64,000 nucleotides of DNA from Hyphomicrobiales bacterium (GTDB taxonomy: Bacteria; Pseudomonadota; Alphaproteobacteria; Rhizobiales; Beijerinckiaceae): NCBI GenBank assembly GCA_930633525.1, contig CAKNFP010000001.1:1342001-1406000 (forward strand). Reading direction: 5' to 3'. The notes under the pieces were generated by a model. It worked only from the letters and a program-made list of their open reading frames with translations. It was not told where the DNA came from and searched no databases. Positions 38,494 to 46,421 of this stretch are shown here, piece by piece (position 1 is the stretch's first letter; every line of letters begins with the position of its first letter). The translations under genes and the position numbers were made by a program.

Positions 38494-39456
38494 GTGGTCG
38501 AATTCACTCTCACCGAATATTTCAAGACGTCTGCTCATGATGTGGTCGATGTCGGCGTGCCGAACTCCATTACCTACGGGCTGGGTGGCAATGATCGGCT
38601 GAAGGCTAATACCGATGCGGTCTTCGTCGTCGCCGCGGGGGGCTGGGGAGACGATACCTACGTGCCCGGGGAGGGGCTCATGGTCGTGGCCGATCATGGC
38701 GGCGGCTATGATGCGATCGAGCTGAGCGAATTCTTATCCGCAGGCGATAATACCAAGGCTGGAACGATCGACGGCGGCAAGCACTTAATACTCATTAATC
38801 AGACGACCCAGTCTGCTGTTATTATCGCCAATTGGCGGGATGCGAACTACAAGGTCGAAGAGCTCCGCATCGGCGATGAAGTGACATATATCGATCAATT
38901 TGTTCAGATCATCGATCAGGACCCCACTATTTTTCCTGATATGAAGTTTTCCGATCTCGCGACAGCTTTCGACGGGAAATTCGCCGCGGTCGCCGACAAG
39001 GCCAAGTTCGAGGCGATGCTGGGCCTCATCGACAGCCATGATCTCGCGGCAACGTTGCAGGCGGAGGCGCAAGGCGTCGGTCGCCTTTATGAGGCCGGCC
39101 TCAACCGTATGGCGGATATCGCCGGGCTCAACTTCTGGTACGACGCCTATATGGATTGGGGGCGCGACAAGATAACGTTGGCGAGGGCGATTATCGATAG
39201 CGCCGAATTCCAGCAGAGTTTCGGAAATGCTTATACGCAGTCTGCGGAAAGCTATGTAAACGTGCTCTATCTCAATGTTCTGGGTCGAAAGAGCGATGCC
39301 GCAGGGGCGTTTTATTGGACAGATCTGTTGAATAAAGGGGCCCTTTCTCGCGAGGGCGTGCTGATGGCTTTCTCCGACAGTGCCGAGAACATGGCCCAGA
39401 GTGCCTATCTCGCCGGTATTGTCGATGCTGGCGGCGGGGAGTGGGCCTTCAGCTAA
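38494..39456 (+). CDS. DUF4214 domain protein
   Basis: A 320-residue protein with a beta-rich N-terminal half containing a single degenerate RTX-like turn (GLGGNDRLKAN) and a helical DUF4214 domain from about residue 190 to 310. The latter has two repeats recognised by LYEAGLNRMADIAGLNFWYDA and LYLNVLGRKSDAAGAFYWTDL. DUF4214 proteins are often surface or S-layer associated and may use type I secretion. No signal peptide is present. The GTG start at 38494 is chosen because GGAGG lies five bases upstream. Upstream AT-rich DNA and an isolated position suggest independent expression. Confidence 0.8.
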   Translation: MVEFTLTEYFKTSAHDVVDVGVPNSITYGLGGNDRLKANTDAVFVVAAGGWGDDTYVPGEGLMVVADHGGGYDAIELSEFLSAGDNTKAGTIDGGKHLILINQTTQSAVIIANWRDANYKVEELRIGDEVTYIDQFVQIIDQDPTIFPDMKFSDLATAFDGKFAAVADKAKFEAMLGLIDSHDLAATLQAEAQGVGRLYEAGLNRMADIAGLNFWYDAYMDWGRDKITLARAIIDSAEFQQSFGNAYTQSAESYVNVLYLNVLGRKSDAAGAFYWTDLLNKGALSREGVLMAFSDSAENMAQSAYLAGIVDAGGGEWAFS

Positions 39457-39484
39457 GCCGGCATGACAGAGGGGGAGGGGGTAC

Positions 39485-41344
39485 TTATCGGTGGGCCGGC
39501 TCTTGCGCCGTCGTGCGCACCGCGATGGGCTGGTTGCGACCGCGGATCGGCACTTCGATGACGGTCTGAAAGCTGTCGAGCGGCGTGGTACGGTTTGCCG
39601 CACGCACGATATCGTCGGTGACGACAGTGGTCACCCCCAGGCTCTTGGCGACTTCCTGCAGGCGGCTTGCCACGTTCACCGTATCCCCCGTCGCCGTGAC
39701 CTGCTGGTGACTCTGTCCCCCCAGTCGCGAAACGATGACCGGACCAAAATGCGCGGTCAGCCGGGCATGGGGTCTCTCGCGCGCGTCGTTTGTGGTCGGC
39801 AGCGCCCATGCGTCGAGCTTTTCACCGAGATCCTCGAGCGCGCGCAGCGCCCGGGCGGCGTCATCGGCGCGCCGCTCGGGGAACCCGAAAAGGATCATCG
39901 CGCCGTCACCCATGAAAGTCGCGACGAAGCCACCGTGAGAATCAACCACCTCGTCCACCAGCATATGGAAACTTTTCAGGATTTCGCGGGTCCGCGCGGC
40001 GCCCAGAGCCTCTGACAGGCCGGTGTAGCCGGCCAGGTCCACGAAGATCACCGCGGCATCCTGCGATACGGGTTCGGCCAGGAAGGCCGGGTCCTCGGTC
40101 AGCCGTGCGGCTATGGGGCGAGGCTGGAACGGCATCAGGCGCTCCTCGACGCCGGCGAGATAGCGCACGGTCCTGCGCTCCTGCCACAGCCGCAGCGCCC
40201 CATAGGCCATGGCGACGGGCAGCATCGCGACAAGGGGCAGCGTGGTGCTGAGCCAGTAGCCGTGGGCGAAGGCGGCAAGGGACAGCGCAACCCAGGCCGC
40301 CGCCAGCAGCGCACAGAGCCCGAGACCGGCCACAGGACGCCGCATGCCGATGAGGATGACGGTCGCCAAAGCGAGTACCGCGGCCATGGCTGCATCAAAC
40401 CAGCGTGTTTCCCGGCTGCGTAGCAGGCCATCGCCGGCGAGAAGGTTGCCGATTGCCGTCGCCAATATCTCCACCCCGGGCACAACCGGTGAGAAAGGGG
40501 TCGGGAAGGTGTCGCCACTGCCCGTTGCCGTCGTGCCGATGATCACGGTCCGGCCAGAGACATCGGGAGGCGAGGGGCTCATGAACTTCATGGCGCTGAT
40601 GGTCGGTATCGTGCCCCGTGGCCCATAGAAACGCAGTGCGAGATGCTGGCCGAGGTCGAGTGCAATGCTCTGCTCGCCGAGTTCCAGGCTGTCACCGTCG
40701 AGGCGCGGCGTCACACCGGTCGCAAGCGCGGCGGCAAGCAGGACGAAGGAGGGAACGACACCGTCTGGCCCACGATAGATCAGCGGCACATGCCGAGGCA
40801 TGCCTCCGACATCCGTGACGACATTGACGAGCCCGACCTCCGCGGCCGTCGCGAGCGGAGCAACTGGCCACATCATGCTGCGTGGGCGAGGCACGAGGGC
40901 CGTTACGTCGCCGGCGACCGGCTGTTTCGATTCACGTCCGTCGAAGAGGCCCGCCGCGGCGATAACGGCCGGCAACTGGCCCAACGCACTCGCCAGCGCC
41001 TGATCCTGGGCGGGAGTGCTGCTTTCGACAAACAGAAGATCGATGGCAAGTGCCTTCGGATTGCGGTGGGCGATCGCATCGATCAGTGAGGCAAGTCTCT
41101 CACGGGGCAGGGGGTAGGCGCCCATTTGCCGAACAGTCTCGTCGTCGATCGCGACAACGATCACCTCCGGTGGGGGGGCCTTGCCGGGCGCCATCAAGGC
41201 ACGCAGATCAAGCGTTACCGCCTCGATCCGGTCGAACACGCTGGCACGCCCGGCCACATGCCAATGCACGACATAGGCCGTCCATCCGAGCGCCAGTACG
41301 ATCGCGAGCGCGAAGGACAGCTGCGCGATCTGGCGGCGGCGCAT
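39485..41344 (-). CDS. CHASE2 domain adenylate/guanylate cyclase
   Basis: A 619-residue membrane receptor cyclase. A first helix (residues 7-27) is followed by an extracytoplasmic CHASE2 sensor (about 30-310), three closely spaced helices (about 320-400), and a class III nucleotide cyclase domain (about 440-610). The catalytic domain has FVDLAGYTGLSE with the first metal Asp and FMGDGAMILFG with the second. It would make cAMP or cGMP in response to an unknown signal. It follows the FecR-domain gene by four bases, a pairing seen elsewhere and probably functional. Confidence 0.88.
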   Translation of the reverse strand: MRRRQIAQLSFALAIVLALGWTAYVVHWHVAGRASVFDRIEAVTLDLRALMAPGKAPPPEVIVVAIDDETVRQMGAYPLPRERLASLIDAIAHRNPKALAIDLLFVESSTPAQDQALASALGQLPAVIAAAGLFDGRESKQPVAGDVTALVPRPRSMMWPVAPLATAAEVGLVNVVTDVGGMPRHVPLIYRGPDGVVPSFVLLAAALATGVTPRLDGDSLELGEQSIALDLGQHLALRFYGPRGTIPTISAMKFMSPSPPDVSGRTVIIGTTATGSGDTFPTPFSPVVPGVEILATAIGNLLAGDGLLRSRETRWFDAAMAAVLALATVILIGMRRPVAGLGLCALLAAAWVALSLAAFAHGYWLSTTLPLVAMLPVAMAYGALRLWQERRTVRYLAGVEERLMPFQPRPIAARLTEDPAFLAEPVSQDAAVIFVDLAGYTGLSEALGAARTREILKSFHMLVDEVVDSHGGFVATFMGDGAMILFGFPERRADDAARALRALEDLGEKLDAWALPTTNDARERPHARLTAHFGPVIVSRLGGQSHQQVTATGDTVNVASRLQEVAKSLGVTTVVTDDIVRAANRTTPLDSFQTVIEVPIRGRNQPIAVRTTAQEPAHR

Positions 41345-41348
41345 GGTA

Positions 41349-41909
41349 TCAGCGCCCGAAGCGCGCGAGCAAAGCCGCCACGCGTGCGGCGCCCCAACGG
41401 TTGACGACGAGCGGCGCGCTGCCGGGGCCGACATCGACGCCTTCACCCGCGTTCAGGACGACGCTCCGGCCACCCTGGACGCGTGTGACGCCGACGCGAC
41501 CATCCCTGACAAAGACGGCGCTTTGTCCGGGCGTGACATCGACCGCCCAGGTGGTGCCGCGCACCGATGCCACCGCATGGGGGGTCTGCACCTGGAAGCG
41601 CCCGCGGCCGGAAGGTTGGTACGCGATATAGACCGCGCCAGCGCTCACCTCCACGGCGTCCGGCTCGCCGTCGCCGTTGTTGTCGACCAGCCCGGCGCTT
41701 GCGCCGCGCGCGACTTCGATCGTGACGCTGCGGCAGCGCAGGACGGTCTGGCCGGCGGAGCCAGCGCTCGTGGCGCAGCCGGTCGTCTGCGCCTCCGCCG
41801 CGTCCGGGGCCGTGATGCCGATGCTGGCGACGAGCGATGCAGTGAGAAGGCCCATCACGCGCGTGATGCTCGCTGCTCGCCGGAAGGGGCCCTCGCGAAG
41901 GGTAATCAT
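41349..41909 (-). CDS. FecR domain periplasmic protein
   Basis: A 186-residue protein with a signal peptide (about residues 12-40, cleavage at AEAQ) and a FecR-type beta domain from residue 80 to 170, identified by the segment VQTPHAVASVRGTTWAVDV. It has no sigma/anti-sigma neighbour, unlike iron-siderophore FecR. Instead it is directly upstream of the CHASE2 cyclase, so it may present or modulate the signal for the CHASE2 sensor in the periplasm. The ATG at 41909 places the signal peptide properly; a longer frame to 42041 is unlikely. Confidence 0.82.
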   Translation of the reverse strand: MITLREGPFRRAASITRVMGLLTASLVASIGITAPDAAEAQTTGCATSAGSAGQTVLRCRSVTIEVARGASAGLVDNNGDGEPDAVEVSAGAVYIAYQPSGRGRFQVQTPHAVASVRGTTWAVDVTPGQSAVFVRDGRVGVTRVQGGRSVVLNAGEGVDVGPGSAPLVVNRWGAARVAALLARFGR

Positions 41910-42447
41910 TAACGCCACTCCATCGGCCGCCTGGGGGAACCCTGACGGCCCGTTGTGAATGCTCGGCTGGTTCCCGGCATGCCTCGAAAGAAGCCACCGC
42001 GAGCGCATCATGATATTCTCATGAAACTTCGGGTCTTTCACGCATATCCAGCGATAGCCGTGTGGTCTGGGCCGCCGGGCCGCCGCTGCAGGGTATCGAT
42101 CATCACGATTGGCCCCAGCGCCATGCGGCCAAGGCAGGGCGCGCAGAGAACGCGCTCATGCGGAAGCGGCCCCAGCCACATGCTCGATCCTGGGGGGAGG
42201 GATCGTGTAGCTGGAGCCTACCCTCGGGGGGGAGGGGTGCTCAAACCTATCACCGCTTGCTGAATGCCGCCTGAATACTGCCGGGTTGAAGCTGTGGAAA
42301 CGTGCGATGCCGGATCTTTCGCGGGCGCCGGCGTGGTCTCGCGCCATGCGCTCCGTTCCCGCCGTGCCCCAACAAAGCCAAATTTAGAATCGATCTAAAC
42401 AACGCGCCTGCCTCGAGGCGTTTTCTGCTGCCGTGGGAAGACTGACT
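41910..42447. other. gene-free region between divergent FecR and cytochrome b561 genes
   Basis: I see no gene, RNA or strong terminator in these 538 bases. They should contain both promoters. G-rich runs are present near 42190-42240, but I could not pair them into a convincing structure. Confidence 0.4.
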
Positions 42448-43011
42448 ATGGTTGATGAGTCTCATGCCAATTACGACGCCACTACGATCCGACTGCATTG
42501 GCTGACAGCGTTCCTTGTGGTGCCGCTCTGGATCCTGGGTCAGGTCGCGGACCTGTTTCCGCATGGGCTCGTCAATAGTGGCCTTTGGTCTCTCCATGTT
42601 ATCATGGGTTTCGTGCTCATTCCTGTACTCTTGTTTCGTATAGCCTGGCGTTTGATCGGCGGATCCAGAATGGATAAAAGCATCTATGGCACTTTCTATA
42701 TTCCGGCCAAGGCAGCTCATTACCTTATCTATGCCCTGCTATGCTTGGTCATCATACTTGGTGTCGCGAATGCCTTCATTCGTGGCTATAGCCTGTTTGG
42801 GATTGTTCGCCTGCCCCAAGTCGGAGATCCGACACTGAGGCGCCCCGTGACAGGCGCGCATGGCTTGGCGGCCAATCTCTTGCTCGGGCTCGTCGCCTTG
42901 CATGCGATAGCCGCGCTGGTTCACCACTACATTTTTAGAGACGGCGTGCTCCGGCGAATGCTGCCGGGCTGGCTGCGGCATTCGGACACGGCCAGACAGG
43001 CCAGGGGGTAA
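42448..43011 (+). CDS. cytochrome b561-type membrane protein
   Basis: A 187-residue protein with four membrane helices and paired histidines suited to bind two b-type hemes: H near residue 17 (IRLHWLTAFL), H near 47 (SLHVIMGF), H in the third helix region and HAIAALVHHY near residue 155. The overall pattern matches bacterial cytochrome b561/CybB, which oxidises superoxide or quinol in the membrane. GGGAAG lies eight bases before the ATG at 42448. It ends three bases before the VIT1-like gene, forming a pair. Confidence 0.85.
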   Translation: MVDESHANYDATTIRLHWLTAFLVVPLWILGQVADLFPHGLVNSGLWSLHVIMGFVLIPVLLFRIAWRLIGGSRMDKSIYGTFYIPAKAAHYLIYALLCLVIILGVANAFIRGYSLFGIVRLPQVGDPTLRRPVTGAHGLAANLLLGLVALHAIAALVHHYIFRDGVLRRMLPGWLRHSDTARQARG

Positions 43012-43014
43012 TCC

Positions 43015-43710
43015 GTGTTTCATTCCCATAAGGAAAACCATCTCGTAGAGCGGATCGGCTGGCTGAGGGCCGCGGTGCTCGGAGCCAATGACGGGATCAT
43101 CTCGACCGCCAGTCTGATTGTCGGTGTGGCATCGGCGGCCACGTCCTCCAGCGAGATCATCGTGGCCGGGGTCGCGGGCATGATAGCCGGTGCCATGTCG
43201 ATGGCGGCCGGTGAATATGTCTCGGTCAGTTCGCAGGCGGATACCGAGCAGGCGGATCTCGCGCGTGAGCGGAAGGAACTCGCCGATGACCCCATCGGTG
43301 AGCAGGAGGAACTCTCCCAGATCTATGTGGCGCGTGGGGTTGCGCCGGCGCTCGCGCGGGAGGTCGCGATCCAGCTGATGGCGCGTGATGCCCTTGCAGC
43401 GCATGCGCGAGACGAGCTGGGTATAACCGCGACGGCGACCGCGCGGCCTGTTCAGGCTGCTCTTGCCTCGGCCGCGACCTTTACCGCCGGGGCGATTGTT
43501 CCCATTCTTGCGGCGATCACGACGCCTGCCACCATGGTCGTACCGGCCGTCTTTGTCATATCCGTCGCGCTTCTTGCCCTGCTGGGGGCATTGGGGGCCC
43601 GGGCAGGCGGGGCGAGCTTGCTGAAGCCGACCCTCCGGGTCGCCATTTGGGGGGCTCTGGCCATGGCTGTCACAGCGGGAATTGGCGCACTCATCGGCAA
43701 GGCGATCTAG
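43015..43710 (+). CDS. VIT1/CCC1 family iron/manganese transporter
   Basis: A 231-residue five-helix protein. The CCC1 signatures are clear: LGANDGIISTASLIVGV near residue 23 and the MAAGEYVSVSSQ helix near residue 63, followed by the acidic hinge ELADDPIGEQEEL that forms the cytoplasmic metal-binding domain. It probably exports or sequesters Fe2+ or Mn2+. It begins with GTG right after the cytochrome b561 stop codon; a joint role of heme redox and metal handling is possible but not proven. Confidence 0.88.
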   Translation: MFHSHKENHLVERIGWLRAAVLGANDGIISTASLIVGVASAATSSSEIIVAGVAGMIAGAMSMAAGEYVSVSSQADTEQADLARERKELADDPIGEQEELSQIYVARGVAPALAREVAIQLMARDALAAHARDELGITATATARPVQAALASAATFTAGAIVPILAAITTPATMVVPAVFVISVALLALLGALGARAGGASLLKPTLRVAIWGALAMAVTAGIGALIGKAI

Positions 43711-44418
43711 CGCGTTGATCGCCATATTCGAATTCCGAACTCTTCGATCCGCTGAACCCTGTGCAGCACATGCGCCCTCAGCGTGTCCCGGCGCTGAAGG
43801 CGCCGGCGAGCCAGGTCGCGTCTCCAAGGTGTGAGTTCTGAACAGGGAAGGGTGGCCCCTGACGCAGGCCTATCGGGCTGTTGGGCGCGCGGGCAACCCG
43901 CCAATCGCGTTCAATACGCCGAGCGTCGCAGAATCGAGGACAGGCATGCGTCGGTCCTCGCGCAAGGATCCCGTCAGTGCATATCCGGCGGGATTGGTGC
44001 TCCAGACGAGGACCGCGTCCAGTTCTGCCGTCCGCGCGAGCCGCAAGGCATGCTCTTCGATCTCCTCGGGTCGCACATCCTTGCATAACGCCCGCCAGTC
44101 AGTGCAGGCGAGCCCGCCGCAGGGCGGGGAATGATCCGAGGCCTGTCGTGCCGGAAGATGCGCCCATACGGTCCTCGGGGGCAGCGCTATCGCGGCCGCT
44201 GCTCGGCTGAGCCAAGCTCAGGACAGAGCAGGGCTTGCCTCGCCGAAAAGGCCGCAGCCTATGTCGCGGGGACGAGATTGAGGTCAGCATTCATGGCATC
44301 AGGGGATGTCAGCAAGAGTCTTGTGTGAAGATCCAATTCTACCTCTGGACAGCACGTGAGAGCCTCTCTATAAGCCCCCCTACGTTCTGCGTTTCGACCC
44401 GCTCGAAACAGCAGCGGC
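43711..44418. other. decayed, largely gene-free region before tRNA-Phe
   Basis: This 708-base stretch contains the remnant described at 43870-44076 and otherwise nothing I can support. Short frames here have random composition. The tRNA-Phe promoter should lie in its last 60 bases. Confidence 0.4.
43870..44076 (-). pseudogene. possible remnant of an Asp/Glu racemase or maleate isomerase-like gene
   Basis: A 68-residue frame reads DAVLVWSTNPAGYALTG and MPVLDSATLGVLNAI, which resemble the C-terminal end of the Asp/Glu/hydantoin racemase and maleate cis-trans isomerase superfamily (a strand with Ser/Cys-Thr-Asn and a terminal P-V-L-x-S). The frame stays open a little upstream without an intact N-terminal half or start. 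The rest of the enzyme is absent, so it is probably a decayed 3' fragment. Confidence 0.35.
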
Positions 44419-44494
44419 GCCCGGGTAGCTCAGTTGGTAGAGCATGCGACTGAAAATCGCAGTGTCGGTGGTTCGATTCCGCCCCCGGGCACCA
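44419..44494 (+). tRNA. tRNA-Phe (anticodon GAA)
   Basis: A complete cloverleaf: acceptor GCCCGGG pairing with CCCGGGC, D-arm GCTC/GAGC, anticodon stem TGCGA/TCGCA with loop CTGAAAA (anticodon GAA), T-arm with GGTTCGATTCC, and a genome-encoded CCA end at 44492-44494. Its 3' end is directly next to the prophage integrase gene and is the likely integration target. Confidence 0.96.
44450..44494. other. predicted prophage attachment site attL in the 3' part of tRNA-Phe
   Basis: The integrase lies 97 bases after the tRNA, in the orientation usual for tRNA-targeting phages. The crossover core should be part of the anticodon-to-3'-end segment. Its exact length cannot be set because the other copy (attR) is beyond the right edge. 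Confidence 0.5.
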
Positions 44495-44538
44495 TCACTC
44501 TAAAACACAATTGAAATCGTTGAGCTTTTACCGAGATT

Positions 44539-44577
44539 CTTTCTCACTGGGCACAATGGCCTTTTTTGGTGGGAAAG
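44539..44577. repeat. imperfect inverted repeat between tRNA-Phe and the integrase gene
   Basis: CTTTCTCAC (44539-44547) and GTGGGAAAG (44569-44577) match at eight of nine positions in inverted orientation, with six Ts between them. It may be an integrase arm site or a terminator for the leftward operon; the sequence does not decide. Confidence 0.35.
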
Positions 44578-44590
44578 AGTTGTTCCTGAT

Positions 44591-45724
44591 TTAGCCCTCG
44601 TCGCCGCCCTCGACGTCATCGACGCCGGCAAGATCTCCGAGGTCAATGAAGTGCATGGCGGCCCCAGCGAGCTGCCTCCGATTCGCCTTCCGGGTGTACA
44701 GCGCGGCTTGCTTCGGGCTCTCCCATCCGAAGATGGCCATGAGCTGATGTTCGGTCGCCCCGTTGTTCGCGGCGATCGTCGCGCCAGCTTTTCGGAGCCC
44801 GTGAGCAGAGCAGTGCGCGAGGCCAGCTTCATCGCAGCGCTTGCGAAACCAATTGCCGAATCCATTCGCTGTGAAGGGCTTGTCGAATTCCGTCACCAGG
44901 AATGTGAGGTTCCCCAAGGCGCTTTTCTCGATGATCTGTTTCATTACCGGCAAGAGCGGTAGCTGCCGGACCTTTGGCTTGAGCCCAACCCCCTTGGACT
45001 CGGTGAAATAGAGCCAGCCATCCGACCTGATCATTTGACGGCCAAGCTTCACAACATCGGATCGGCGCACGCCGGTGAAGAGCAGAAGACCCAGGGCCAA
45101 ATGGGCCTTCGTGCCAATGGGATGCCGCGTTGCGAAGGTCCGAACCTCGTCAATACTCCACGTGTGAAACCCGTCGCCCTTGGACCGGAGGTACTCTATA
45201 TCGCGCGCCGGGTTGCCGCGGACATAGTCGTTCTCCGGCTTTCCAGCCCACTTGAATACTTGGCGGATCGCCTTCACTCGGCCATTGGCCGCTTCCGGGA
45301 ATCCGGCCTTCCGATCGCGGAGAACACCCACGGCTTTCGCGCTGAACTTGCCGAGGGGCACGTCCCCGAACCTCATATCGTCCTTAGACGATATCTGCTC
45401 GTCCCATGTCTTCTCAAGGATCTGGCGCCGCACACGGCGGGTTCTCGCATCCAACTGGGCGTACTCCGCTGACGTGAAGTACTGCATGCACAGCCACTTA
45501 TAGGTGTCAGCGATCGGCGCCTTTGTCCGTTTGGTAGCAGGCTGCGTCTGATCAGCGGCCGCAGCATACGCTACGGCCGCTTCTTCACATGCCGCGGCGA
45601 ACTCGCTTGTCCCAGGTGCGGCTCTAATGCGGATCTTTGGATGCCCCTTGCCCCGCCAATAATAGTAGCGGTTATTCTTGTGGCGATCCGTGTCCTTGTA
45701 GACATACGGAAAGGCGATCTTCAT
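44591..45724 (-). CDS. int: prophage integrase, tyrosine recombinase
   Basis: A 377-residue tyrosine recombinase. The N-terminal half (to about residue 190) is the arm- and core-binding region. The catalytic half shows Arg in FTGVRRSDVV, the HGLRK box near residue 320, and the nucleophile Tyr in the segment GWESPKQAALYTR, where Trp replaces the usual second His. It catalyses integration into and excision from tRNA-Phe. It is the last gene of the leftward operon, 18 bases after the excisionase-like gene, so lytic induction would express both together. Confidence 0.94.
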   Translation of the reverse strand: MKIAFPYVYKDTDRHKNNRYYYWRGKGHPKIRIRAAPGTSEFAAACEEAAVAYAAAADQTQPATKRTKAPIADTYKWLCMQYFTSAEYAQLDARTRRVRRQILEKTWDEQISSKDDMRFGDVPLGKFSAKAVGVLRDRKAGFPEAANGRVKAIRQVFKWAGKPENDYVRGNPARDIEYLRSKGDGFHTWSIDEVRTFATRHPIGTKAHLALGLLLFTGVRRSDVVKLGRQMIRSDGWLYFTESKGVGLKPKVRQLPLLPVMKQIIEKSALGNLTFLVTEFDKPFTANGFGNWFRKRCDEAGLAHCSAHGLRKAGATIAANNGATEHQLMAIFGWESPKQAALYTRKANRRQLAGAAMHFIDLGDLAGVDDVEGGDEG

Positions 45725-45742
45725 GGGCGGCCTCGGCCAGCC

Positions 45743-46027
45743 TTAAACGGAAAAATCATAGGCACGCTCGTTCTTATCAGGCAATCCATCGAAGGCCTCG
45801 TCAAGCCGCCTGCGGTCCCATACGGTTCTGGCATTGATCCTCTTGGGTTGCGGCATTCGCCCGTCTTCGACCATTTCATCGAACAGAGAAGGCGACACGC
45901 CAATGTAAGCCGCGGCTTCCCCGCGCGAGAGGCCGCGGGGAGGAAGGGACTGCGGAAGGACATTGCGCCGGGCTTCGGAGGGAGCTGGCCGAGCGGACAT
46001 GTCCAGCCGGTATCCGGGCGCGGTCAT
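45743..46027 (-). CDS. AlpA-like excisionase or helix-turn-helix protein
   Basis: A 94-residue protein with a central winged helix-turn-helix of the AlpA/MerR-like excisionase type (LSRGEAAAYIGVSPSLFDEMVEDGRM region, residues 33-55, continuing to PKRINARTVWDRRRLDEAF). Such proteins bend attachment-site DNA and steer integrase toward excision. The start ATG at 46027 overlaps the upstream stop by four bases (ATGA) and has GGGAGG upstream. Position next to integrase supports the excisionase call. Confidence 0.82.
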   Translation of the reverse strand: MTAPGYRLDMSARPAPSEARRNVLPQSLPPRGLSRGEAAAYIGVSPSLFDEMVEDGRMPQPKRINARTVWDRRRLDEAFDGLPDKNERAYDFSV

Positions 46028-46236
46028 GGGCACCTCCCACGGTAAAGAGCCTCAATGCGCCATAGATCAGGGCGCTCGCGGTATGCCGCGATGATCCTGG
46101 GGTCATGGATCACTTTATCTCGCTCCTCCCAGCCATCCCCCTTGCCGTGGCAGAGCCATGCCCAAAACGTGAGCCCGTGGGGAGCCTCGTGTTCTGCTGA
46201 GGGGACGTAGACGATGTTCGGATCGGGCGCGGTCAT
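46024..46236 (-). CDS. small hypothetical phage protein
   Basis: A 70-residue acidic/Trp-rich protein (LTFWAWLCHGKGDGWEERDKV region) of unknown function. Both ends overlap neighbours by four bases (ATGA), which strongly supports that it is translated in the leftward operon. No domain is recognisable. Confidence 0.7.
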   Translation of the reverse strand: MTAPDPNIVYVPSAEHEAPHGLTFWAWLCHGKGDGWEERDKVIHDPRIIAAYRERPDLWRIEALYRGRCP

Positions 46237-46421
46237 AGGCGGGGCTCCTTAGCGCAATTATCTAGGGCAGACGTCCAATCGCTTCGATCGTCGGTCCAGC
46301 GCTCCGCGGAGCCTTTCATGCCCGGCCAGCACATTCTCCCGCAATGCTCACAGCAGCGGCGCACGCTTCCGTAGGGCTGGTCTTCTTGGGTGACGAGGTG
46401 TAGCAGCTCGCTCTCTGCCAT
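46233..46421 (-). CDS. small CxxC-containing phage protein
   Basis: A 62-residue protein with a CCEHCGRMCWPG cluster near residue 23 that could bind zinc. It overlaps the upstream gene (TGATG) and the downstream gene (ATGA). A GTG three bases earlier (46424) is an alternative start. Function unknown. Confidence 0.65.
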   Translation of the reverse strand: MAESELLHLVTQEDQPYGSVRRCCEHCGRMCWPGMKGSAERWTDDRSDWTSALDNCAKEPRL

